Below are positions 1-10,886 of a stretch of DNA of 64,000 nt, in pieces. The notes beneath the pieces are model-generated. The model saw nothing but the letters and a program-made list of their open reading frames with translations, did not search any database and was not told the origin of the DNA. The DNA is from Symsagittifera roscoffensis (lineage: Eukaryota > Xenacoelomorpha > Acoela > Convolutidae): NCBI RefSeq assembly GCF_963678635.1, contig NC_087069.1, positions 1,362,948 to 1,426,947 on the forward strand, given 5' to 3'. Each line of letters starts with the position of its first letter. Position 1 is the first letter of the stretch. The translations under genes and the position numbers were made by a program.

Positions 1-1363
1 CCAATGGCATGAGATCCTCTTCTGCTGACGTCATGTTCTTCCTGACTGTCCTTCCCTGTTCATTCTTTGCGTAATCCATCTGTCTGAACCAGAGATCATT
101 AGCCACCTGTTTTACTAACAGATGATCGTCATCTACCCCTGGTCTTAGCTTTAGTAACCTCGCGAAGTTGGACAGCTCCAACCCCAGAACCTCATCTAAC
201 ACCAACCGCGTTGTGCTACAATCTTTGAGTCCCTGAATGGCATTAGAATTGTCAACCCAAACGGCAGGAAGCTCAGATCGGGATGGGTAATAGTTGTTGG
301 GGTCCACTATTCTGTTCGGGGCAGGAATTATTACGTTGAATCGTCCCTCTGCTATCGTTGTGACCATCGTGTACACAAACTGAAGGGGTTCTGGCAATGC
401 AGCGTACCCAGGTGACAACACAAAGACCAGCTTCACTACATTTTGAGTGAAACGTTGTTTTGCTGCTGTTTCTACCTCAACCATCGCCGTGAGCAATGTC
501 ATTATCGCCTCTCCTACGACCTCATTGCTCGGGATCGAGCGATCCGTCAGACGAGACAACAAACCCCTGCTTTGCAGATGATCATTCGAGCCTGCAATCA
601 CATTCACCAGAGGCTCCATGCTGACCACCCTTCGCACACTTATCATCATGCCCACTGACTGTCCCCAGTCCAATTTGGGCGCCGTCAAGAAAATTACGTC
701 AGGCCAAAAGAGAGAACGGGGCGTGTATAGATAACCCGAACTGGCTACTATCAGGTACTTGGCAGCTTTCATATCCAAGGGATCATAGGCGGCAAACAGT
801 CCGTCACCGACTGGAGCCTTCAGTTCCCCGTATCTCCTGTCATCCCCATCCACTCTGGTCGCTCGGGGGTAGTCTCTTGAACATTCGCCAGGCGTCTGAC
901 CAGGTGGTTTAGCAAACTCCCTGTACATCTTGTGATGGTTATTGTTGGGTATGTTGTCTATCAGAAACTTGCCCTTACGGGCAGGTGGCGTTAGTTCCCT
1001 GGCCCTCCGGCGGACGTCCGTAAGGGATTGGGTATTCAGAGGTCCAAAGGTATTGTCCTGAGGCAATCCACTCAGGTCTGCGTGCCGGAGCGTAGTCGTG
1101 AAGCTGAACTGCTCCTGCTCTGCTAACAGCCAATCCACGCCCGGTATCCGATATAATCGCGACACTGTGGGACCTTCTCCGCCGATCATTCTCATTGCGT
1201 CCTCCCGACACGTCAATGTGTTCATGTTCAACTTCGTTGACATGTCCGTCTTGTATAGTCCCCAATGACTAGGGTCTGGGCGGTTCCATAGCAGCACACT
1301 GCCCGGTTCAACTGCCTCCGTCGGCACCGCGCTCGTCGATGGTCCTGCTGTCGAAGCTGCACC
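1..1363 (-). pseudogene. ORF3 C-terminal part of the Gypsy-like element, open to the window edge
   Basis: A reading frame of about 454 codons without a stop runs from 1363 to base 1 and leaves the window. It has no convincing ATG of its own. It continues ORF3 after a TAA at 1364-1366. Readable landmarks are a Trp/Leu-rich stretch (LLWNRPDPSHWGLY), then VNVIAGSNDHLQSRG, VFVLSPGYAALPEPLQFVYT and VIIPAPNR. The GSND motif between hydrophobic strands resembles block III of SGNH hydrolases, so this could be a second, degenerate hydrolase-like fold; that is inference. The long uninterrupted frame next to heavily broken pol suggests good preservation or recent constraint. Function unknown. Confidence 0.6.
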
Positions 1364-1468
1364 TTAGATCACTCCTCCTAGACACGGTCTGAGATTTATT
1401 CCTGTTCTGATCAACCGATCTCCCTAGTCGGCTTTCCAGCGGTTGTGTTCTGGGAGGAGGGGCAGTCC

Positions 1469-2645
1469 CTAGCCTCTCTCTCTCACGTTTGAGCTCGGAG
1501 CTACGGGTGCAGCTGTAGCCGTCTCCGTTGCCAGGGGCCCTAGGCGGTTAGCAAGGGATTCGGGCACGCTTCCCCTTATTCTACCTCCTTCAGTAGAACT
1601 GGTCCAAGCCAGAGAACTGGTCGCCCTCAACTCCTGCTCCATTTCCCTCAACTGCGTCTGAAATGCGTCATTGATTCAGTGTCTCCCTTGTTGGGTATTG
1701 AAATGTATCCCATTTCTGGTTAGCGCGATGTGATCAATCATGCGCAACATGTTCTCGAGATCCAAGAGTCGGAGCTCGCCAGGGTTATTTCTCACCAGAC
1801 TGCGGGTCATTTCGTTCCACCGGGTCACATTGCCATTCAAATCTGCCACTTAAATCCCACCATCGGGTTCTGTGGTATCGTACACAGCACCACAATCCTG
1901 GGTCTGTACTTCTCCTTTAGTTCGTTCAGGAGGCAGACCAATAGAGGTTCTAACTTGTTCTCTGGAGTCACTGGGGCCCTCGAGACGTCGTTGGTCCCCA
2001 GCATTATCACCAGCGTGTCCAGGTAATCTTCGCTCTGGAACTCCATCATCTTGATGACCTGAGCCACTGAGGCTCCTTCAAAGGACAGAGCGGTGGTCTG
2101 ACCATAGACGAAGATATCATTCAGATCCCTCACCAAACTGTCTCCTATGATCAAGTGGCGATTCCCTGGGGGAATTACTTGGTCGCTCGTAGCGGGGTTC
2201 CAGCTCGTATCATTAAGGCAGGCTCGAGGATGCTCCGCGGCCACTTGTGGGAACTGGCGACGTGCCATCAGTTTCTTTCTAATGTCTACCACACGAGACT
2301 TTTGAAAAACTCCGCCATGCGCAGTCCCCGAGGACGCTACCGTGCGGGGTGCTCGCTCCGAGCTATTGGAAGAGTGATCACGACGTTGGGAAGGGACAAT
2401 CTCATCAGTCGGTTTAGACCTCTCTCGGCGGTCCCGGACTCACCGAAGGCCAACATCAACACTACTTCAGTAGGGCGATTCCCTCGACCATCTCGTCCTA
2501 ACGCATTGAGGAGCGCGACCACAAACATCGCCAGCCCCGGGTCTTCTCGTGTGAAATCACAATCGATCAGCCGCTGATAGATCTCGTCTAGAGTCGCTCC
2601 TAGACTCGCTGAGAGGAATTCCATTAATTCATTCGTGTCACCCAT
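1469..2645 (-). pseudogene. ORF3 N-terminal part: SGNH/GDSL-type hydrolase domain
   Basis: ORF3 starts at the ATG at 2643-2645 (MGDTNELMEFL) and has an N-terminal helical region of ~100 residues. A frameshift near 2330 follows, then an SGNH-hydrolase-like domain. Block I is IIGDSLVRDL with the nucleophile Ser, block II is SFEGAS, block III is MLGTNDVSR, and block V keeps the His in NGIHFN. The block V Asp position reads Asn, so the Asp-His pair is altered. A second frameshift near 1840 and a TGA near 1688 (probably from Trp) break this copy. SGNH enzymes are esterases or acyl hydrolases; the substrate cannot be inferred. The ORF lies where env would be in a retrovirus-like element. Confidence 0.7.
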
Positions 2646-3130
2646 TTCTTATCGTGTTGGTTCTTGTTTTCTGGTTCGTTTGATTCAATGAATTCAATAA
2701 ACAATTTCTGATCAATCAAGATCTATAAAACAAGTCCGTCATTAAACGGATGCTTACAACCGTCATTTTCTGATAAAACATCATTCAGATCTTCAAAACT
2801 CTTCATTGAAATTCTCTTCTCAATTCTGACTTAAAAGTTTTAGCACCAAGGTGGATCGTCCACCTGCATCTTTGCCAAGGTAGCACAAATGAGCGCTGTC
2901 ACCTTGGCCTACTGGAGTGTTCTAGGTCTTTTTTGACACAAAACATAAAACATATCAAAACAATAACATAACACATAAACATCACACATCTACACTGTCA
3001 CATACAAACATAATCCCTAATAGCTAACCTATAACTTAATCCTAATCTAAAACTTGATCCTAATCTAAAACTTGACCCTAATTCCTGTCAAGTGAACTTA
3101 ATAAAAACCACTTATCGCCGAAAGCAATTC
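2646..3130. other. Intergenic region between pol/macro and ORF3, with two hairpins and a short tandem repeat
   Basis: No coding sequence is seen. Around 2850-2925 lie two inverted repeats: AGGTGGA TCG TCCACCT and, beside it, CCAAGGT ... ACCTTGG with a 19-nt spacer. Near 3030-3085 an ~18-bp motif (CTAATCTAAAACTTGA-like) is repeated about three times. In element orientation the region precedes the ORF3 ATG and contains TTTTATAG, a possible splice acceptor. It may serve expression of ORF3 from a spliced or subgenomic RNA; that is inference. Confidence 0.35.
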
Positions 3131-3586
3131 CTAGCATATGCTCAGATAGTACTTTTTATGTAAGTAAACCTCTATGTCAGTTTCTGAAATTATCACATGT
3201 ACAAGGGCGTACAACTCTCTCGGATGTAGCTTTCCTCTATTGGGATCATAGACTGGCAACGAGAGAGAGGTCACTCCTCTCTCAACCAGAAAATCCCTAA
3301 GTCCAGTCAAGGCCAATACCAAGCTCTCTGGATTTACGTGTTGCCTATCCGTAGCCTTCGTAACCAGGAAGCACAAATACTTCCCTGGGATCTGTGATGC
3401 ATCAGGGGGCAGCGCTACCATCCCTCCTACACCAGGCCTCTGTTTCCATAAAAACTCGATATTGTTGTACTCTCTCTTAAAGTCAGCTGCTAGTGCTGTT
3501 TTGAAGCTTACATCCGCGGTTATCGCTATAGCGCATGTACGTTCCGTGAGTATGAAATCGCTGTCCCTTACGACGATGTTGCTTGA
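3131..3586 (-). pseudogene. Macro-like domain at the end of pol
   Basis: An open frame of ~152 codons lies between stops at 3587-3589 and just below 3131. The fold signature reads in order: a strand DSDFILT, a strand CAIAITADVSFKTALAADFK in the place of the ADP-ribose-binding loop, FKREY, a GVGG loop, KYLCFLVTK, a long helix, VTSLSLPVYDPNRGKL and a final strand IEVYLHKKYYLSI. This is the layout of Appr-1''-p/macro domains, in which the VTK strand and the 'S-LP...G' loop are typical. The usual Asn/Gly ligand residues are not obvious, so ADP-ribose binding is uncertain. It is one frame away from the upstream pol extension, which implies a frameshift near 3590-3615. Confidence 0.6.
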
Positions 3587-3614
3587 TTAATGGTTCGGTA
3601 GGTCAAAATAGGAT

Positions 3615-4325
3615 TCAAAAAGTCGTCCAAAAGCTGTTTTTTTTAGCATTCTCGCCTTCCGTCTCTAGCTCTCTGGTTTCTCTTGCCGATTTCAATTTTT
3701 TTAAGATCAAGTTTTTGGTGTGGGTGAGTCCTACCCCCACTCCCCGGAATAAAATATCCATCGACGTCCCCGTCGATCGTCCAAATTCTAGCAGATCGAG
3801 GTTGGATTGCGGAACACGTAGAGGACCATCTGGGGCGACCCAGTTGGACTCGGCATTGTCATGACTGACGTATTTGATGCCGTCTTTATTGACGTCCTGA
3901 ATCGTCAGTATTGTCTCTTTTGGATCTGTCGGCAGATCATAGAGCCAGTCGAGCACCCGCAAGTTCGTTAGTTGTTGATCATGAGTTTGTTCCGTTTCTG
4001 GTTCGAACTCCACTTCCGTTTCTGATCGATCGTCGATCCAATCCTGATCCATGTCATTCACCAAGTCGATATCTTCTAGCACCGTCACTTCGTCCAGTCC
4101 TACCAGCGAGTTCATCAAATCACTCACAACTATCCTGTCTACGACGAAATCCTCGCCGTACGAATTGTATTTCTTCTTGTTTTTTCCTCTCTTGCCCTGG
4201 CGTGTTTCCATGGTGAAAGGAAAGTCAGGCTGTGTTCCTTTGTCAATTTCAGTTTGTTCCGGGCAGTCCCAGTCTTCCTCGGCATATGGTAGAGTTTCAT
4301 CGTCCACCTCTACTTGCTCGGTCAA
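3615..4325 (-). pseudogene. Pol C-terminal extension after integrase, acidic/basic linker
   Basis: About 236 residues follow the integrase C-terminus in the same frame, separated only by a TAG at 4326-4328, so a single stop splits one long pol tail. It has an acidic first part, a basic patch (GKRGKNKKKYNSYGED), a VVDRIVVSDL strand that resembles only the first strand of a chromodomain, and a polar C-terminal part. No catalytic motif is recognised. It connects integrase to the macro-like domain and so belongs to the unusual 3' part of the element. Confidence 0.55.
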
Positions 4326-5832
4326 CTACAGATCCAGTGGTAAGTCACAATCGTCCACCACCTCATTCCCATCGTTTTTGTCGCGAGTACCCCTTTCATT
4401 CACCTCACAAGCCGGATCTACTATCAAATAATCTCCCTCTTGCATGTCCGCTGGGATGCACCAGTCCTCTGACGAGGCACTGTGCGGTTTGATGTTTTCG
4501 TAATGAGCTGCTCTTCCGGTGCTCAATCGATAAAAACAACCTCCTTGGTGCACTTCTGTTATCTGAAATAGATGGCGCCATTTTTTAAAGTAATTTTTTA
4601 GTTCCTATTGGTGAAACCTCTTCCTGGAACACCCAGACGTAGTCGCCATATGAGTAAGCTTTTGCATCGGCTGTCCTTTTATCAAACCTCCTTTTTTGTC
4701 TTATTTGCGCCTGTTGAGTGTTCCTCCTGCATAAGTCATTGAGGTCCTGCTGTCTTCTAGTGACATCCCGCACGTAAGTTTGCGGTGCTGCTCTCTTCCC
4801 TTCATACTCAGGGTAGAAAAACGTCAACGGAAGCGCTTTTTCGTGACCCGTTAGCATCATGTGCGTGGTGGAATGCTCCGTGCTGTTGTAAGCACCCATC
4901 ACTTGGGGCAAGTGCTTGTCCCAGTCATCCATGTAGCGTGAGCAATAGACTCTCAACATGGATACCAGTGTGCGATTTTGCCTCTCGACTAGGCCATTCG
5001 TTTGCGGGTGATAAGTGGTCGAGTGGGCCTGTGCTACCTGCGACCTTTTCATTAACTCCTTCGTGAGCTCACCCACAAATGCCTTGCATTGTCCGATTGA
5101 AATGTGATGGGGCAGCCATGCCTCGCTATCCACACATGCCTCGCTGATCACATGATTTTTCCGCCGATGCTGTCATGCAGGGTGCTGCCTCCGCATATTT
5201 CGTAAAATGGTCGATCATTACCAGCACCTGATTTAGCCCGTTGCTGTCATGCAGATCTTCTGATGATGAATTTGCACCACTTCGTTGAATCCCGACGACT
5301 CTATTGAATGTAGGGGGAACTTTAGGATCCTGGGATCCTTCGCCTGTTGACATGACAGGCATGCGGCTATCCACTTTTCACAAGCCTTCTTCAATCCCGG
5401 CCAATCGAATAGTTTCTGTGTCCTATTGTATACTTTGTCCACGCCTTGATGGCTCATCTGATCATGTGAACGAAAGAGCAATTCGGTCTGGTACAACTGT
5501 GGTAACACTGTCTAATTGTATTTATAGAGGACCTTTTCCTCTTCTTTTCGTTTACAGGCTACAATTCCGTCCTTGTTCAGACACAACAGGTCTTTTCTCT
5601 TCAGGTAGAATTGCTTTAAGATCTTATAGCTGTCTTCTTCCAAGTCTCCCTTGTCTGGTGCTCCATTCTCGATCCATCTCTTCAGACTGCTCGTCATTCT
5701 ATCATTTTGTTGAGCCCATAGGAGATCCGACAGCCTGTACCTGGCTTTCAAATATGTTTTTACCACTTTCATTTGCCCACTCATTATTTCCTGAGCAGGA
5801 GCATCGTCATTAACACACCATATCTTCTTCAA
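4326..5832 (-). pseudogene. Integrase of the Gypsy-like element (downstream copy)
   Basis: Segments in three frames give a complete Gypsy integrase. The pre-integrase strand is at 5832-5512. The HHCC zinc domain (SHDQMSHQG ... CLSCQQ) is at 5508-5233. The first catalytic Asp is in MIDHFTKYAEAA. The second Asp region is near 5100, damaged in this copy (ISIGQCKAF instead of a SDNG motif). The catalytic Glu is in TNGLVERQN, near 5010. After a basic C-terminal region (YGDYVWVFQEE), residues HQGGCFYRLSTG and HYENIKPH at 4553-4326 form the C-terminal barrel. Frameshifts near 5510, 5370, 5140 and 4580 inactivate it. The upstream copy at ~8.5-9.4 kb retains the SDNG motif. Confidence 0.8.
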
Positions 5833-5873
5833 GGGTGATCACCGAATATAACTTTGGTCCATCGAATAGGTTT

Positions 5874-6878
5874 TCAGCCAGGCAAGGGCACGATTATCCA
5901 CACGTAACTTGAAGGGCGCACTCCCGAAGTAACCCTGCATTTTTCCACAAAAGTGATCACCGCGAACATCTCCGCTTTTGGTGCGCCATACTTCATCTCA
6001 GTATCACTCAGGACCTTACTCCCGTAGGCTATCGGACGGAGAACCGTTTTCCCGTTCAACTCCTGCTCCTGGTGAAGTATGCCCGATATTGCAACCACCG
6101 ATGCATCCGTGTCCAGCACGAACATCCCCTCCTCTGTTGGCATGCCGAGGACCGGTGTCTCGCTAAGTTCACGTTTGATGTTCTCAAATGAAACTTGTGC
6201 CTCATCAATCCAAGTGAACTTTTTGCCCTTGTTTCACATCAGCCGCTGCATGGGGTATATATTGTCAGCGTACCCCTTGATGAATTCTCGATAATAATTA
6301 GCAAATCCCAAAAAGCTCATCAGTTGTGTATCTGTTTTAGGTACCTTCCAGGTCAAGACCAATTCGACCGCTTCAGGATCTGGTCTCACTCCATGCTTAT
6401 TCACCAGACGGCCCAGATACTTTATGTAAACACCTCATCTGAGGATTTCACACTTTGAGGGTTTACATTTCAGGCCCGCCTGCTTCATGCAAGTAAACAC
6501 CTCATCCAACCTCTCTATCTGATCCTCAAGGGTTGGCGTTGCGATTACGACATCATCTACATAACACATGATGAGATTACCGTATTTCTTAGTCACGCTC
6601 GTGAGTGCCTGGGCCATGAGTCGCTGGAATGTGGCCGTCGCGTTACACAATCCGAACGGTACCAAGGGTGTTGCTTCCTGAATCGATGGCTCCAGATTAG
6701 TACGGACGACTGTACCGTGTGGTAGTAATCTGGTGGGGCGTTTCAAAACTGCTATCAGCTCGAGCTCATCCGCGGCATTGTCTACCACAGTGCCCTCTTC
6801 ATCTGAGGTGTACCTGTCCCGGTCTGGATCCTGATGCGTTTCTCGGTCCAGCCCGCGCTGCTTCCAGTCTACCAACAA
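5874..6878 (-). pseudogene. RT palm/thumb and RNase H, downstream unit
   Basis: The frame opens with ~65 residues of acidic linker, then enters the RT palm at VPFGLCNATATFQRLMAQ and the catalytic box LIMCYVDDVVIATP, followed by LKCKPSKCEIL. After a stop near 6435 the thumb and then RNase H follow (VLDTDASVVAISGILHQEQ with the first Asp; GAPKAEMFAVITF with the Glu). The palm directly follows linker sequence instead of RT fingers, so the order is scrambled. The same arrangement is at 9483-10487. Confidence 0.75.
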
Positions 6879-7277
6879 GGAGTGGATCGCGATCTCCGAT
6901 ATATCGGAATTGGAAGTTGTTTCAGATGTGTTATCCCAGGACTGGGGCCTCGAGTCATCACTTGAGCCTATTGACTCCCAACATCATATTCCAATTTGTC
7001 TGCGATGTTTCTCGACTACCCGGACAAAACTCTGTCTCTCGGTTGCCTCGAATCCGACTCCCCGGACAACATTCTATCCCTCAGCTGTCTAAACAACCTC
7101 TCCCGGACACGTCGTCCGGTACGAGCTCGAAGGTACCAGACTCCCCGGACATTGTCTCGTCCCCGGTCGAACAATCTGAGCTCGGCTCGTATTCCTCTCT
7201 TGCATCCGTAAAACGCACTTTCCTCGTGAAGCTAGATCTCGACATGACCCTGACTTCTTCAGTGGCTTGGGCCTGAT

Positions 7278-8003
7278 TCATGTCCCATTTTCAGTGAACG
7301 AAGTTCTCAACAAGACCTCCTTCGGCATCGAGCTCACCAGCTGGTTGACTATCGACCTGAAATCCCGTTCAACACCTCGGCTGCGAATGGATACTGGCCT
7401 CTTCTCTGTTCTCTCAGTGACAGTCAAACGCTGCATGGTCTCCATCCATTCACGATCATGCCTATCCACTTCCCTGTTCAACAAGTCACGGAGCTTCCCC
7501 ATGACGTCCGGCGCCACGTTCACCGTCCTGTTCAACAGAGCTATGCTGTTTATACCCAGCCTGGTAAGTTCTTGCTGTACCAAATTGGATCGGACTAACA
7601 GATCCAGCGGAACGGGCTCGCCCCTCGCTAAAACCTTTATCTCCGCGGCCGTCTCCACTGGAAGGTCAGGGTGTCCGGGTATAAGATGCCCTGACTTGTC
7701 TAACCACCTGGTAAGTGGCAGTTTGTCGTAGGTTTCTTTGTCCAGGAATGAAAACCCGTCTTTGATTTCCGATTGATTCGCCTGCTTCTCCTCGAGGCGC
7801 TCATAGAATTCTGTCTTTTTACTGAGGCTATCTGCATTCTGGCGCTTATCACGGGTACAGTGCTCTATGATCATGTGGTATCCATCTAGGCGCACGATCC
7901 AACGACCAATATAACTTTGGTCCATCGAATAGGTTTTCAGCCAGGCAAGGGCACGATTATCCACACGTAACTTGAAGGGCGCACTCCCGAAGTAGCCCTG
8001 CAT
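7278..8003 (-). pseudogene. RNase H C-terminus and RNase H-integrase linker, downstream unit
   Basis: A 241-codon frame. It begins with KLRVDNRALAWLKTY (the third RNase H Asp), then EHCTRDKRQNADSLSKK (the end of RNase H), then ~150 residues of charged helical linker. It overlaps the RNase H frame at 7937-8314 in another phase, which marks a frameshift. The linker continues at 7281-7081 as an acidic Ser/Glu-rich segment (SDCSTGDETMSGESG). It is essentially identical to the frame at 10887-11612. Confidence 0.75.
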
Positions 8004-8314
8004 TTTTCCACAAAAGTGATCAGCGCGAACATCTCCGCTTTTGGTGCGCCATACTTCATCTCACTATCACTCAGGACCTTACTCCCGTAGTCTATTGGAC
8101 GGAGAACCGTTCTCCCGTTCCACTCCTGCTCCTGGTGAAGTATGCCCGATATTGCAACCACCGATGCATCCGTGTCCAGCACGAACATCCCCTCCTCTGT
8201 TGGCATGCCGAGGACCGGTGTCTCGCAAAGTTCACGTTTGATGTTCTCAAATGAAACTTGTGCCTCATCAGCCCAAGTGAATTTTTTGCCCTTGTTACTC
8301 ATCAGCCGCTGCAT
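7937..8314 (-). pseudogene. RNase H N-terminal part, downstream unit
   Basis: A 125-residue frame: QRLMSNKGKKFTWADEAQVSF (RT-RNase H connection), CETPVLGMPT, then VLDTDASVVAISGILHQEQEW and APKAEMFALITF. It is fused directly after the RT finger sequence GFACELGLSIKGYADN-like residues near 8340, so the RT palm with the YVDD box is missing at this point. The frame ends where it overlaps 7278-8003. Confidence 0.7.
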
Positions 8315-8781
8315 GGGGTATATATTGTCAGCGTACCCCTTGATCGACAGTCCCAGTTCGCATGCGAAGCCCCTGTTTTCTCCCGATCTTGCTTTCTGAG
8401 TGGCACTTGCCAGAACGCGGAGCCCAAATCCAACGTCGTGAAGAACTTCGCGTCCCCCAGCTTGGAAAGGCTCTCATCAATGCGGGGAATCGGGTAGGCG
8501 TCTTTTATCGTGGTGGATTGCTCCGTGCTGTTGTAAACACCCATCACTTGCGGCAAGTGCTTGTCCCAGTCATCCATGTAGCGTGAGCAATAGACTCTCA
8601 ACATGGATACCAGTGTGCGATTTTGCCTCTCGACTAGGCCATTCGTTTGCGGGTGATAAGTGGTCGAGTGGGCCTGTGCTACCTGCGACCTTTTCATTAA
8701 CTCCTTTGTGAGCTCAGCCACAAATGCTTTGCCATTGTCCGATTGAAATGTGATGGGGCAGCCATGCCTCGCTATCCACAC
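8302..8781 (-). pseudogene. Chimeric integrase core-RT finger frame
   Basis: A single 159-codon frame. The first ~85 residues are integrase core with both late catalytic positions (FQSDNGKAFVAE and YHPQTNGLVERQN). At NSTEQSTT it switches without a frame change to the RT finger segment DAYPIPRIDESLSKLGDAKFF and SAFWQVPLRKQD. No functional protein has this order; it records the joint of the tandem duplication. Confidence 0.8.
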
Positions 8782-8799
8782 ATGCCTCGCTGATCACAT

Positions 8800-9440
8800 G
8801 TTTCTTCCGCCGATGCTGTCATGCAGGGTGCTGCCTCCGCATATTTCGTAAAATGGTCGATCATTACCAGCACCTGATTATAGCCCGTTGCTGTCATGCA
8901 GACTTCTGATGATCAATTTGCACCACTTCGTTGAATCCCGACGACTCTATTGACTGTAGGGGGAACCTTAGTTTCCTGGGATCCTTCGCCTGTTGACATG
9001 ACAGGCATGCAACGATCCACTTCTCACAAGCCTTCTTCAATCCCGGCCATTCGAATCGTTTCTGTATCCTATTTTATACTTTGTCCACGCCTTGATGGCC
9101 CATCTGATCTTTTGAACGAAAGAGCAATTCGGTCTGGTACAACTGTTGTAACACTATCGAATTGTTTTTATAGAGGACCTCAGATAAAACAGGACTTTTC
9201 TCTTCAGGTAGAATTGCTTTAAGATCTTATAGCTGTCTTCTTCCAAATCTCTCTTGTCTGGTGCTCCATTCTCGATCCATCTCTTCAGACTGCTCGTCAT
9301 TCTATCATTTTATTGAGCCCTTAGGAGATCCGACAGCCTGTACCTGGCTTTCAAATATGTTTTTACCACTTTCATTTGCCCACTCATTATTTCCTGATCA
9401 GGAGCATCGTCCATCAACTTAACACACCATATCTTCTTCA
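8800..9440 (-). pseudogene. Integrase N-terminal part, upstream unit, heavily broken
   Basis: Translation in shifting frames shows the same pre-integrase and zinc-domain region as at 5230-5832: the SGQMKVVKTYLKARYRLSDLL-type helix, CMTATGYNQVLVMIDHFTKY and AEAAPCMTASAE. At least four stops or indels are present, and a ~50-bp deletion near 9180 removes the strand before the zinc domain. Identified mainly by alignment with the downstream unit. Confidence 0.65.
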
Positions 9441-9482
9441 AGGGTGATCACCGAATATAACTTTGGTCCATCGAATAGGTTT

Positions 9483-10487
9483 TCAGCCAGGCAAGGGCAC
9501 GATTATCCACAGGTAACTTGAAGGGCGCACTCCCGAAGTAGCCCTGCATTTTTCCACAAAAGTGATCACCGCGAACATCTCCGCTTTTGGTGCGCGATAC
9601 TTCATCTCAGTATCACTCAGGACCTTACTCCCGTAGGCTATCGGACGGAGAACCGTTTTCCCGTTCAACTCCTGCTCCTGGTGAAGTATGCCCGATATTG
9701 CAACCACCGATGCATCCGTGTCCAGCACGAACATCCCCTCCTCTGTTGGCATGCCGAGGACCGGTGTCTCGCAAAGTTCACGTTTGATGTTCTCAAATGA
9801 AACTTGTGCCTCATCAGTCCAAGTGAACTTTTTGCCCTTGTTTCACATCAGCCGCTGCATGGGGTATATATTGTCAGCGTACCCCTTGATGAATTCTCGA
9901 TAATAATTAGCAAATCCCAAAAAGCTCATCAGTTGTGTATCTGTTTTAGGTACCTTCCAGGTCAAGACCAATTCGACCGCTTCAGGATCCGGTCTCACTC
10001 CATGCTTATTCACCAGACGGCCCAGATACTTTATGTAAACACCTCATCTGAGGATTTCACACTTTGAGGGTTTACATTTCAGGCCCGCCTGCTTCATGCA
10101 AGTAAACACCTCATCCAACCTCTCTATCTGATCCTCAAGGGTTGGCGTTGCGATTACGACATCATCTACATAACACATGATGAGCTTACTGTAATTATTA
10201 GTCACGCTCGTGAGTTCCTGGGCCATGAGTCGTTGGAATGTGGCCGTCGCGTTACACAATCCGAACGGTACCAAGGGTGTTGCTTCCTGAATCGATGGCT
10301 CCAGATTAGTACGGACCACTGTACCGTGTGGTAGTAATCTGGTGGAGCGTTTCAAAACTGCTATCAGCTCGAGCTCATCCGCGGCATTGTCTACCACAGT
10401 GACCTCTTCATCTGAGGTGTACCTGTCCCGGTCTGGATCCTGATGCGTTTCTCGGTCCAGCCCGCGCTGCTTCCAGTCTACCAACAA
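9483..10487 (-). pseudogene. RT palm/thumb and RNase H, upstream unit
   Basis: Same layout as 5874-6878: acidic linker, VPFGLCNATATFQRLMAQ, MCYVDDVVIATP, LKCKPSKCEIL, a stop near 10044, then the thumb and RNase H (VLDTDASVVAIS ... KAEMFAVITF) at 9752-9483. Substitutions such as NNYSKL for the KKYGNL of the other unit distinguish it. The YVDD catalytic box is intact. Confidence 0.75.
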
Positions 10488-10886
10488 GGAGTGGATCGCG
10501 ATATCCGATATATCGGAATTGGAAGTTGTTTCAGATGTGTTATCCCAGGACTGGGGCCTCGAGTCATCACTTGAGCCTATTGACTCCCAACATCATATTC
10601 CAATTTGTCTGCGATGTTTCTCGACTACCCGGACAAAACACTGTCCCTCGGTTGCCTCGAATCCGACTCCCCGGACAACATTCTATCCCTCAGCTGTCTA
10701 AACAACCTCTCCCGGACACGTCGTCCGGTACGAGCTCGAAGGTACCAGACTCCCCGGACATTGTCTCGTCCCCGGTCGAACAATCTGAGCTCGGCTCGTA
10801 TTCCTCTCTTGCATCCGTAAAACGCACTTTCCTCGTGAAGCTAGATCTCGACATGACCCTGACTTCTTCAGTGGCTTGGGCCTGAT

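Larger units (their letters stand above)
4862..8507 (-). repeat. Tandem 3.6-kb duplication inside pol, downstream unit
   Basis: This segment is nearly identical to the next one at 8508-12115, with an offset of about 3.61 kb. For example, the RNase H/linker frames at 7278-8003 and 10887-11612 read the same. It holds, in element order, RT finger end, RNase H, linker, RT palm, a second RNase H and the integrase N-terminal part. Differences are single substitutions plus a ~50-bp indel near 5540/9180. The duplication post-dates most of the frame damage, because several stops are shared. Confidence 0.85.

Noticed and set aside
3990-4015. GGTTCGAACTCC resembling a tRNA B box
   Set aside because: It lies inside the pol C-terminal coding frame and no A box or cloverleaf surrounds it.
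3660-4200. Chromodomain after integrase
   Set aside because: Only one strand (EDFVVDRI) looks similar; the aromatic cage and second half are missing.
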